The position numbers and the translations under genes were made by a program. Positions 22,196-32,311 of a stretch of 64,000 nucleotides of DNA are shown here, in pieces. Every line of letters begins with the position of its first letter. Position 1 is the stretch's first letter. Source of the DNA: Porodaedalea pini. Its lineage: Eukaryota; Basidiomycota; Agaricomycetes; Hymenochaetales; Hymenochaetaceae. The notes below the pieces were generated by a model that made no database searches, was not told the origin of the DNA, and saw only the letters and a program-made list of their open reading frames with translations. The DNA lies in the NCBI GenBank assembly GCA_002794775.1, contig NBAY01000015.1, positions 248,001 to 312,000 of the forward strand, written 5' to 3'.

Positions 22196-24537
22196 ATGCC
22201 TCCTCGTCAGCCCCCGCCATCGCTGGAGTCTGTCAAAGACTGGCTGAATGTCCATGCATACTTCAAGGTACCGAAACGTTCCAAAGACAACAAGAGTCGC
22301 TCCTCCAGCGCGGTCAACATAGACCGTGTGAATGGTCTGATTCCGGAAAAGCCTCGTTATGCCTTCCACGACTTGGACAAGGTCAACAGATACATCCAAA
22401 TCCTCGAGCAATTCATACAGGATCAGCCGCTGCAGCTAACAATAATGGGCAACGAGGGTCTCACAGACGATCAGGTGCGATATGTGTATGAGAAATTGTT
22501 TGATCCTCTCTGCACGATGGAGGATGGCATTCTCAAGGACGGTTGGGACAAGCTCACCAGTGAGGACATTGTAAGTAGTTGTTATGCTGATTGCTGCTCA
22601 CTTTTCACTAAACTACTCTCAGTGTAATCGCCTTACTCACGATGCAGTGCTGTTCGCGTTGAAGTCCGTTACGTTCCGCTTGACCGGCGAGCAAATTCAT
22701 ACCAAGACTGAGCCTCTGCAGCCGGATGCTGTGCCCGGTAGATTCAAGGGAAATAGGTACACATCGAAGGAGAAGGTCGACTTCGCTGTGGTTGAAACCA
22801 GCAGCGATCGGCCACTTTTTCTAGTCGAAGGCAAGGAGCCTATCGTCCTGGATGAACTCACCGCACTACTTGATGGGACGACGCTGAAAATGAACTTCTA
22901 TACGGATACAAGCATCGGTAGGACTATTTTGAATAAGGTGTGTTGAGTTCCTAGATATTAAGTACCAAGACACTAACCGCGAATTCCAGGCGATTTTCTA
23001 TATGTACTTGTGGCAAACCGACCTTATTGTTGTGACTTCCTTTGAAGCTGCATACATAATAGAACGCCATTGGTTGGAAAATGTTAGAGGGCCGGAAGGA
23101 GAGCCGCTATATGTTATCTCATATTCGCCGAAGATCAAGCAGGATGGAAGTTCAGAATTTTTTCGAGCTCTGCTTGGATTGACTTTGGTTAAACTCGGGC
23201 ACGCAGAGTTCGTCAAATATGACGCAGCCGGGGCAAACAGAGCAGTCATCACAGCTGAGACGCCTGGTACTGACGCGCGTGCGCCTCCTGGTGGTCCTGG
23301 TGGTTCTTCTGGTGGTTCTTCTGGTGGCTCTGGATCAGGCAAGAACCTTCTCCCCTTTCCTTTTCTGAAGGGTAAAGGTAAAGGCAGGAAAGGCGACTCA
23401 GATGGTGGCGTTTCTCCTACGTCTACCGACGAGCGAGACACCAAACGTATTCATGAAGAGACTATCGGAAGAGACGAAATCATGAGCGGCGCTAATGGGA
23501 ATGCCTTTCGGAGAATTACTAGAGCGATGTCGAAGTCAATGATCAAACCGGAGACTCCGATCACAGTAAGTTCTGCTTTACCTCTGTTCATGACGTGGAT
23601 CTGACTGCGTATAGCATCGTAACAAATCGCTGTATGTTAGTGGGCCTCCATCGATACACTCGCAGAGTGGCCTCATGGAACTCGAGTGCGATTCAGCAGT
23701 GCTGTTCCCCAATTTGTCAACATCTGCTCAAGTGCCTTGTCTGAAAGTGCTGGATTGGTACTATGGCGGCAGCGGAATCGTGTACGAGGCAGTCCTCCAG
23801 AACCCTGACGGTTCCTATACTGCAGACAAACCCGACTTCATTATCAAGACGATAGATACGTCAGAGTTGTCGTATAAGGAGTACAGAAACTCCCTTCGGG
23901 AACTCATTCAGGAATACAAGGCATACTACCTGCTCGCACTAGCCAAACGTACTCGTAGATTCGATGACATTATAGAGAAATTCACGCCGACCTGTTACGG
24001 TCTTTATCAGGCTAAAGATTTCAAGGGCGTGTTCGCGCTAGTCATCGATTATGTAGGCGAGGTGGATTTCAATGACTATCGGATGTGGTCAGACTCCCAC
24101 AAGTATGTTAACTTTCTGTTCTGCGCAGTCAGGTTACTTATATAGTTCACAGAATCGGGGTGTTACAGTCCCTCCTTGCTCTTCACTCACTTAGGCTTTA
24201 CCACGGTGATCCTGACCAGAGGAACATTGGTATTTGTCACAATGGCAAGGACGACACTTACCGATTCTTCGACTATGGCTTTAGCCATTGGCATAAATGT
24301 CCTGGCATTGCAGACTGCGAGGAGCTGCGAATTAAAATTCGTCTCCTCTACAACATGCAGGAGCCTCCGTGGGACCCCATGGATTTGCAGGAGAAGACCA
24401 TTCGTGAATACGCTTTGCCGTTCTGCAATCTTGAAGAAGTCGTTGGTAGGATGAAATCTGTCAAGGACCGACCGATCGTTCTGCGCATGACGAGGCAAGC
24501 GAACAAGTACGACTCAGAATTCTATCGGAGTACGTAG
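22196..24537 (+). CDS. Kinase-like protein with nuclease-like N-terminal half
   Basis: Five exons (22196-22570, 22623-22937, 22990-23565, 23615-24102, 24153-24537) join in frame through GT-AG introns of 49-52 nt and give about 712 residues with no defect. The C-terminal 300 residues look like a protein-kinase fold: glycine loop GGSGIVYEA, lysine strand FIIKT, helix-C glutamate LIQEY, catalytic loop YHGDPDQRNI and metal-binding DYG in place of DFG. The N-terminal half contains DFAVVETSSDRPLFLVEGKEP, a spacing reminiscent of PD-(D/E)XK nucleases in CRN/RHS-type proteins; that reading is inference. A Gly/Ser/Lys-rich linker separates the halves. The gene belongs to a lineage-specific fungal kinase-like group related to or resembling FunK1. 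Its role and substrate are unknown. It appears to be the only intact gene in the left half. Confidence 0.78.
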
Positions 24538-24548
24538 AGCTGTTGCGA

Positions 24549-24745
24549 GAGCCTGGGAAGAAATACGGGTGGGCTCATTGTCAAATCTCATGATGAACGC
24601 GTCGGTTTGTGTTTCCAATCTTTGTGCTTTCCGATACTGGTGTATGAGCCGGGAGAGAAGTACGGGTGGGCTCTTTCTTAAATCCTCTGATAAATGTGTC
24701 TTTTGTGTCTCCAATCTTCGTGTTTCCGATATTGTTGTACAGTTG
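24549..24745 (+). repeat. Imperfect tandem duplication of about 100 bp
   Basis: Two adjacent units both begin GAGCC-GGGA-GAA-TACGGGTGGGCTC and contain similar TGTGT-TCCAATCTT-GTG-TTTCCGATA segments. The first unit starts just after the stop codon of the kinase-like gene. The second ends at the copia LTR boundary. The units differ at many positions, so the duplication is not recent. Confidence 0.6.
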
Positions 24746-24913
24746 CTGTCTTAGACGAGCAGAAAAGTGGGACAAAGCTATAGATTAGGGGCGAGAGTGC
24801 CCGTCCTTATATACAGTACAATTGAATAGCATACTATAACGAGTAGGAAGTCATAGTCATGTGAGTAAACAAGTGAAGTCATAAGTAAATAAGTTGCATA
24901 AACAGTATTATCA
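24733..24913 (-). mobile_element. Copia-type 3' LTR
   Basis: On the minus strand the LTR follows a polypurine tract (GAAGGGGAGTCT) just after the copia RNase H stop. It begins TGATAATACTG and plausibly ends CTGTACAACA, giving TG...CA ends. A TATATAAGG box lies inside. The outer boundary is inferred from the end dinucleotides only, and the partner LTR is not in this window. Confidence 0.5.
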
Positions 24914-24922
24914 TAAGACTCC

Positions 24923-25435
24923 CCTTCAAGCGCGTGTTAGTCTAAGTTGTTCTACAAAGTGCTTGAGTAAAGTTACTGAAAGTGCTTTAGTGAGTAAATC
25001 AGCAATATTATGTTCAGTGGGGATGTATTCAACAGTAATAGTTCCTTTATCAATGTGATCTCTAAAGAAATCTTTCCGTATATCAATATGTTTAGTTCTT
25101 TGAGAGTATTTACGCTCAGGATCAGTTGCCATAGTAATAATAGCTTGATTATCAGTAAAGATTGTAATAGGTGCAAACGAAGCCTGCAGAACCTCATTCA
25201 CAAGTCTTTTTAGCCAAATAGCCTCCTGAGTCGCATAAGCTAGTGCAATAAGTTCAGTTTCAGCTACAGCTAATGATACTAAAGTTTGTCTCTTGCTTGA
25301 CCATGATGTTATTGAATTGCCAAGTTTAAAGAAGTATCTGGATATGGCTTTATGCCCTTCAGTTGTCATTCCATCAGAGTCAGTGTATCCAGTAAGTTGA
25401 GTATTTTCAGTTCCGCCGAGTATGAGCCAATAGTC
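24923..25435 (-). pseudogene. Ty1/copia polyprotein C-terminus (RNase H)
   Basis: The frame encodes the end of a copia pol protein. It starts LTGYTDSDGMTTEGHKAIS and continues with SITSWSSKRQTLVSLAVAETE, the RNase H block of copia elements (normally SWSSKKQ...SS-EAEY). ITIFTDNQAIITMA, KHIDIRKDFFRDHI and YIPTEHNIADLLTKAL follow. The last 150 or so codons are open, but everything upstream (integrase, reverse transcriptase) is missing because Helitron-like sequence starts near 25440. It is therefore a 3' relic together with its LTR. Confidence 0.88.
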
Positions 25436-25448
25436 CTATAGCCTTTTA

Positions 25449-25902
25449 TGAATATAATATAAGGTGTCCTAACATACTATCTATATTGCATAAAGAATAT
25501 CCTTTCTATTTTAAATGAAGACATGAGAAGCAGGTATTATGCAGTATGTCTCTCCATTGAAGGAGACTTACTCTATCTTCAGGTTCTCAGCAACCAATAT
25601 TGTACTTAGTGAGGTTTTGTTGTAAACAAAATGTCATACAATAAAATTTCAGATTGCTTTCAAGCATGTGTATGTGAGATATATAGTTTTGCAATTGAAG
25701 AATCATGTGAACTAAGATGAAGAATTGTCCTAAGAGCTTAGACTGATGGCCAGCAAGGAACCTTGAATAGGTATAGCTTTTAGAGTGAGAAATTGCATTA
25801 ATTAAATCTGAAGAAACAAAAAAACTCAGATTAAGCAATGCCTAAAAAACTCGGATTGATGGCCAGCAGAGTTCCCGGCGAAGCCGGGAACTCCAGGGCT
25901 GG
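25449..25902 (+). mobile_element. Helitron-like 3' segment, copy 1
   Basis: This 455-bp block is repeated in the same orientation at 27288-27743. It ends in a hairpin with 9-bp arms (GTTCCCGGC and GCCGGGAAC, loop GAA), then TCCAGGG and CTGG followed by T. That is the arrangement of a Helitron 3' terminus (hairpin, then CTRR, inserted before T). No Rep/helicase gene is present, so it would be non-autonomous. The 5' end of this copy is unclear. Confidence 0.55.
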
Positions 25903-27743
25903 TCTTAATATACAAACGCAACCCCCTACTTTTACATAGCTACAAGCTGACTAAATTCGGACTTTGAATTGTTTGATGCTTCCTTTTTCCTTCTTCAGTC
26001 ATTGCATCACATGCTCCTGCTCCGGCCAGCTCTGAAATATTTGATAGCTCAAAGTGGCAACATGCAGATCATCACATGATGTCCACACATGTGCACACAT
26101 CCGTGAGCAGACCGGTCTGTCAACCCATTTCCCATATGAAAAAAAATTGTAAAAAATATGAAAAAAAATCACAAAGATCAGGGAAAACCATTATAATTAG
26201 ATCATGCTCTTCTCTCAAAAATTTGATGACTACAAGTGGTAATTCCAAAGCAGCAGCATGCAAATCATCTACAATCAATTTTTTACTCTGAGCTCAAACA
26301 ACTCACACAGCAAGAAAATCTGGGGTTTTCCATGAGGGAGGAGTATATCACAGAGTGTTTAGTGGGGCTCATATAATTTCAGCCAGAAAAGCCTTACATG
26401 GATTGTAGATTCTCAATCAATCAAATTTTGCAGAAATTATGCTTTATGTATCTAAAATTAATGGCCATCAAGAAAAGTATTTCTGAACTCAGTGTCTGCA
26501 ATCTACTTTGCCAAAGGATAAGATAATTCTGGGATTCTAAATCTGATAACCACTATTCTCTTGATTTACTGATAATGGAGATTCAGAATCCCAGAATTAT
26601 CTTATCCTTTAGCAAAGTAGATTGCAGACACTGAGTTCAGAAATACTTTTCTTGATGGCCATTAATTTTAGATACATAAGGCATAATTTCTGCAAAATTT
26701 GATTGATTGAGAATTTACAATCCATGTAAGGCTTTTCTGGCCAAACTTATATGAGCCCCACTAAACACTCTATGATATACTCCTCCCTCATGGAAAACCC
26801 CAGATTTTCCTGCCATATCATTCCTCACATGAAAAAGTTAGGAAAAATGCTGAAAAAAATAAGTCAATTAGAAAATATTTTATTTTGCTATCTTCTCCAT
26901 GTGTATTATAAAATAAATTTCAGTAGAAAATCAACCAATAGGAGTCCATTGAGAATTACTCTCAGAATATGTAAATCATTGGTCTGGCTCATGCCAGAGT
27001 ATACATAGCACAACTCAGTATGAGTGCATATAAGCTTTGGATGAGTTGGGAAGTAAAGAGAATGTGAAAATGGCATGAACTGAACATAATGTGCCAGACT
27101 CCAAAGGTCTGGAGGCTCCTACTGAGTCTCAGACTTGGACACCTCATAACTGTGATACAGCTACATGGTTGTGTTTTAGAGTTTGTGTCTTGGAATGTCA
27201 GACACTCAATACATCAGAGTCAAGTCATGATGTTTAGGAAGTCAGCAACATGTTAGAAGTAGTGAGAGTACTCTAGCAGGCCTACACTGAATATAATATA
27301 AGGTGTCCTAACATAGTATCTATATTGTATAAAGAATATCCTTTCTATTTTAAATGAAGACATGAGAAGCAGGTATTATGCAGTATGTCTCTCCATTGAA
27401 GGAGACTTACTCTATCTTCAGGTTCTCAACAGCCAATATTGTACTTAGTGAGGTTTTGTTGTAAATAGAATGTCATACAATAAAAATTCAGATTGCTTTC
27501 AAGCATGTGTATGTGAGATATACAGTTTTGTAATTGAAGAATCATGTGAACTAAGATGAAGCATTGTTCTAAGAGCTGAGACTGATGGCCAGCAGGGAAT
27601 TTTGAATAGGTATAGCTTTTAGAGTGAGAAATTGCATTAATTAAATCTGAAGAACCAGAAAAAAACTCAGATCAAGCAATGCCTAAAAAACTCGGATTGA
27701 TGGCCAGCGGAGTTCCCGGCGAAGCCGGGAACTCCAGGGCTGG
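25903..27743 (+). mobile_element. Non-autonomous Helitron-like element, copy 2
   Basis: The element starts with TC immediately after the CTGG terminus of copy 1 and ends with the same hairpin and CTGG before T, 72 bp upstream of the NLR1 start codon. It is about 1.84 kb and AT-rich, without coding capacity. It contains a large foldback (26313-26809) and shares its last 456 bp with copy 1. The precise head-to-tail abutment is as expected for Helitron tandem insertion. Assignment rests on terminal structure only. Confidence 0.55.
26313..26809. repeat. Foldback palindrome with about 235-bp arms
   Basis: The left arm starts GAAAATCTGGGGTTTTCC and the right arm ends with its complement. The arms are nearly identical throughout and surround a spacer of about 35 bp near 26560. 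This is the structure of a foldback element or MITE. There is no open frame of note. Confidence 0.8.
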
Positions 27744-27814
27744 TCAATATTAACGTGCTTTATATAACTTCAGCGTTACGGATGGCTGTGCGACGAGCTT
27801 GATGTCCCACCATC
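27744..27814 (+). promoter_or_regulatory. NLR1 5' leader, truncated by Helitron-like insertion
   Basis: NLR2 and NLR3 have a conserved leader before the ATG (AATGTGCTTTTTATAGCTTCA, interrupted here by small changes). In NLR1 only about 70 bp of that leader remains before foreign sequence begins. NLR1 has therefore lost its original upstream region. Confidence 0.5.
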
Positions 27815-30800
27815 ATGTCCAACTACTATTCCCTCGAAGGTTTGACTCTGCGTTGCACATTCTTCCCGGTCCGAGTCTGACATGGTTTGTAGTCCTGCGA
27901 GCCGAAGATGTCGTCTACTACAACCAGTACTTCCACAGCAAGACGCCAAACCTTTATATCAAGGCGCTGATCGACGACCATGCCATGGAGACGCGGGCGA
28001 TCTCGAAAGTATCACCCATTTGGAATGAAATTCTTATGTTGTCAGTGTTGTCGCTGATTAGAGGCTTCTGCAATCCTGGCTGAATTTCTGTCGCAGTCCG
28101 TACTTGGAGGCAACTGTGGTCCTCAAGATCGAATTATACCACAAATCCTCGCTTTTATCAGATCGCTGCGTCGGATATAGCGACGACATAAGGCTTATCG
28201 AAATATTGCAGAAGTGTGTTGGCCACAAAGGTACGCTTCGAATGAGTTCGACATGATATCGAACTGATTGCAATGCAAACAATAGAATTCCGTCTAACCC
28301 TCCGTGCGCCGGCTGATCAATCGGCGACCTCCAAAGCCGGTGTTGTCTTTTTACGCCTTGCGGTCAATGACGAGTTGTCTAGCGTCCACTATGCTCTTAG
28401 CAGTGCTCGGCAGGATATTGAGCAGCGCGGAATCATGCGGACCGCAGACAGAGGAAATGTCGCGACGGACCGTTTTACCTCGCTGAGCAACCCTGCCCAA
28501 GCGTACAAAGCTGTGGGAAATCTCTGCACGAAGCTGGATATATATGTAGCATTTCTAAATGAAATCTCCGAGGCATGTTTTGACTTTTGGCGCTCAGATT
28601 AACGTTGCTAAGTACAATCAGATTCACCCATACCTGAATGCGGCTTGGAAAGTGGCCTCGGCTCTGTACCATGTAAGTACACAGTACGAACGGCGGCACG
28701 AGTGTTTCTAATCCTGTCTCCGGGCAGAGCATTTCAAAGCAGTTCAAATGTGACAAGAAGGCCGTCGATCTCCTGCGTACAATGGAAGATGCCTTCTCCT
28801 TCATCCACGACACCAAAACTCTTGACAAGAAATCATCGAATCTCGAGCAAACCATAATCAAACTTCTGAAGCAAGCAACCGAGTGTTGTTTGTTTCTAAG
28901 TCGTTATGCCCGCCGTGGGTTCACTAGTAAGCACGTATTCTCCATCAGGCGTTCGCGTTAGGATAACCTTCTTAAATAGGGCGGATATTAGGCCCGGACA
29001 ACAGCCAAAAGATAGACGAGTTTGCCAAGTCTTTTGTCGACCTGAAAAATGCAATCGATTCGGGTTTTATTCTCGACACAGCTGTTCTAGTCGCACAAAT
29101 GTATCAATGGGTCGAAGCTTTGCGTAAGTGTATGTTGAATGCCGTGACTAAGCTCCGCTAAATTTCTCGGCCCAGATCTCAAAGAAAGCCTTGAACCTCG
29201 TCAACTGAGTGCTTTCGACCGGCCCCGATGCCTTCCTGGGACACGTGTCGAAATACGAAACCAGATTATCGGCTGGTTCTTCTCGGAAACTATCCAGAAT
29301 ACCCTTTGGCTACACGGTGTCGCAGGATCTGGGAAAAGCACCATCACGATGACTATTGCCAAGGACCTACAGGATATGTCTCGCCTCGGATGCTTCCTAT
29401 TTTTTGTACGAGGAAAGAGCGAGTCAGGTTCCATGATACGAACCATTGCGTACAACCTTGCTTCCTTTGATTCTTCTATCGCCCCGTTCTTCCTCTCTGC
29501 TATTAAGCGAAATCGCAATATCGCATTAGCGCCAGCCGAGGACCAGTTCGAGCAGCTCCTCTTAAAACCACTAATTTCCGCCGCGCCCTCAGTTCAAGGT
29601 CCTATCGCAATCATTATAGATGCACTGGACGAGTGTGGTACGCCTCACGATAGGGAGAGGCTGATGCAGCTTTTTCGGGACAAGCTTCGAAACGTGCCTC
29701 CGAAGTTCCGGTTCCTCATTACAAGTCGACGTGAACCCGACATTGTCGAGGCGTTGTCAACTCAACCGCTTTTTGTCCGTGCAATCGAATTGGACTACAC
29801 CTCAGCAGCTAGTCGAGCTGATGTTCATCGCTACATTTGCCACGAGATGGATCGAATCGTTCGCGCCCGGTTGCGCGTACCACCAGAATGGCCATGGGAC
29901 ACGAATATGACACTTCTCGATAAGGCAGCAGATGGGCTATTCATTTGGGCGTCGACGGCCGTGAAATTGATCTCAGCCAGTGACGATCCATTCAGAAAAC
30001 TCGAGGAACTGGTTGCAGATTCACGTAGGATGGTGCGTCTCGGCCTCTCTGACCTATATAGCGCCGTTCTTCGAAGTTCGGGAATCGATTGGGATGACGA
30101 AATATCGAGGACCCGGTTTTCACACGTCTTTGGTCTAATCCTCGCTTGTGAGGTTCCTCTGACGGACACCTTCATTGACCTGTTTCTGGAATTCCCGCCC
30201 GGAAGATCGTCCAGCCTGATCCTCTCGAAGTTACAGTGTCTGCTTTCGTATTCGCCCGATGCTCCTATCCGCCTTTTCCACACTTCATTCTACGATTATC
30301 TCACTTCACCGGATCGAAAGAGCGATCCTTGGCACACTGAAATTCCTTCGCTTGAAAGGCCATTAGTTCCCGTTATGTGGTGCTTTGAGACGATGAAGAC
30401 GGAGCTTAGGTTCAACATTTGCGACATCGGGACGTCTTACTAGCCGAACAGCCGCATCCCCGGACTGCAAGATCGTATCAAACTGAACATAACACCAAAG
30501 TTGGCTTACGCCTGTCTTGCATGGGCTCGGCATCTTCGTGAGACGTCGGTTACAACTACATTACTGAAAGAATTATCCGATTTTCTTCATAACCGACTTT
30601 TGTTCTGGCTTGAAGTATTGAGCCTTACTGGAAAGCTCGATGTTGCTGGTCCATTATTGGATGTCGCTCAATCACGGACTGCGGTGAGAAGACATTTAAA
30701 TCGATTCAGTTGAACAACGTCGTTGACCGTCAAGTAGGAACATGATACACTAACCTCAGCATTCCTGAAGAGTGTCCGCGTACTAGTCGATTCATTTATG

Positions 30801-31994
30801 CCGTCGATTTCAGAAAGCGCACCGCACATCTATGTTTCCATGCTAGCTTTTATGTCGGATGGGACGGAGATTTCCGATCATCTCAAAAAGCATACATCTT
30901 CGCTAGTCCGTGTAGATCGAAGAGGAGCCCGAACGGAATCAGCAGAATTCGAGACTTTTGAAGGACACACAGACTGGGTCCAGTCCGTTGCATTCTCGCC
31001 TGATGGCAAGCGAATCGTCTCGGGTTCCGACGATAAAACTATCAGAGTGTGGGATGCAAGAAATGGGCAGCTCGTCTCTGGACCCTTCAGAGGACACACG
31101 GACTCGGTCCAGTCCGTTGCCTTCTCTCGTGATTGCAAGCGAATCGTTTCAGGCTCCCGCGATGAGACTATCATAGTCTGGGGTGCAGAGAACGGGCAAC
31201 TCGTTTCTGGACCCTTCGAAGGACACACGGACTGGGTCCAATCCGTTGCGTTCTCACCCGATGGCAAGCGAATCATCTCAGGCTCGTCGGATGAGACTAT
31301 CAGAGTGTGGGATGCAGAAAACGGGCAGCTCGTATCCGGACCCTCCAAAGGACACGCGGGCATGGTCTTGTCCGTCGCCTTCTCGCCAGATAGCAAGCGA
31401 ATCGCCTCAGGCTCTGTCGAATGGACTGTCAAAGTGTGGGAAGCAGAAAACGGGCAGTTCGTCTCTGGACCCTTCAAAGGACACACAAACTCAGTCTGGT
31501 CCGTTGCCTTCTCGCCTGATGGAAAGCGAATTGCCTCAGGATCCCGCGATGAGACTATCATAGTCTGGGGTGCAGAGAACGGGCAGCTCGTCTCTGGACC
31601 CTTCAAAGGACACACGCGCGGTGTCTTGTCCGTTGCGTTCTCACCTGATGGCGAGCGAATCGTCTCAGGCTCCCGCGATAAGACTATCAGAGTGTGGGAT
31701 GCAGAGAACGGGAAGGATGCTCGTCAGACTACCGGAAAGACCTCGAGCAGCATGACTATAGTGCCATCGGCTCACAATGTTCCCTTAACCAATTGGAATT
31801 TGGCTAAAGACGGGTGGATATTGGGTGAAGGAGGAGAGCTCCTCTTATGGATCCCTGAAGATCTTCGACGGACGCTCTGGCGCCCCCGAAACACGGCAGT
31901 CTTCAGTTGTGAGTTTTCGACTAGGTTGGACTTCACGAATGCTGCTCTTGGAAAGCGTTGGCAGGAGTGTTTCACGCCTGCGCCTCCGAAGTAA
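27815..31994 (+). pseudogene. NLR1: C2-NACHT-WD40 protein with a nonsense codon
   Basis: The ATG (MSNYYSLE) is followed by short exons (27815-27839, 27893-28040, 28097-28230, 28286-28572 and onward). They encode a C2-like domain (YIKALIDDHAMETRAI, SPIWNEILM) and a helical linker. The NACHT domain has Walker A GVAGSGKST at about 29320 and Walker B IIIDALDECG at 29613-29640. A winged-helix-like arm follows (LFHTSFYDYLTSPDR). Six 43-residue WD40 repeats and a conserved tail (EDLRRTLWRPRNTAVFS) end the protein. A TAG at 30441-30443 interrupts the arm; NLR2 reads CTG there. An intron of about 87 nt (30684-30770) separates arm and WD40. One intron uses a GC donor at 28573. Such proteins are STAND receptors linked to heterokaryon incompatibility and innate immunity. 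Without readthrough, only a C2-NACHT fragment would be made. Confidence 0.85.
30957..31710 (+). repeat. Six tandem WD40 repeat units in NLR1
   Basis: Each unit is 129 bp (43 residues) with the core GHT--V-SVAFSPDGKRI-SGS-D-TIRVWDAENGQLVSGP. Variation concentrates at a few positions after GHT and SGS, the surface positions known to be diversified in fungal NWD proteins. The fourth unit is the most diverged. Confidence 0.9.
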
Positions 31995-32311
31995 CAAGAT
32001 ATTTGGGCTTTCATAGAACAGGCATACTCCTGACCCTCTGTATTGTACGTAGATGTTTCTTTAGTATAGTAGATATATCCTTTTACTGTTAATCCGGGGA
32101 GGTAAATTATCTTCATTTACACAAGCGAAGTAAAAAGTACAAAGCACGGTAGCATTTCCTAAGTAACTTGTCAATTTAACGGAGCCATATGTTCAGTCAT
32201 AAAGATGGGAGGATACTGAGCAAGTTTGTTACTCATAGTCTGATTTTTTTCGTTGCTCTCTTGTGTAATGTCGTTAGGACGCAGCACTCGATATCTAGAC
32301 CTATACATGCA
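31995..32311. other. Spacer between convergent NLR1 and Gln-rich gene
   Basis: This is probably the 3' untranslated sequence of both convergent genes. It resembles the equivalent spacers at 40.15-41.1 and 58.3-59.25 kb. No gene is seen. Confidence 0.5.

Noticed and set aside
30734..30759. A 26-nt intron in the NLR linker (GTAGGA...CTCAG)
   Set aside because: It is too short and gives inconsistent phase in NLR1 and NLR2. An intron from GTGAGA to the later AG fits both genes.
30878..31615. A long minus-strand open frame across the WD40 repeats (also 38780-39292 and 39311-39808)
   Set aside because: It is an antisense shadow of the 129-bp coding repeat; its repetitive protein mirrors the WD40 period.
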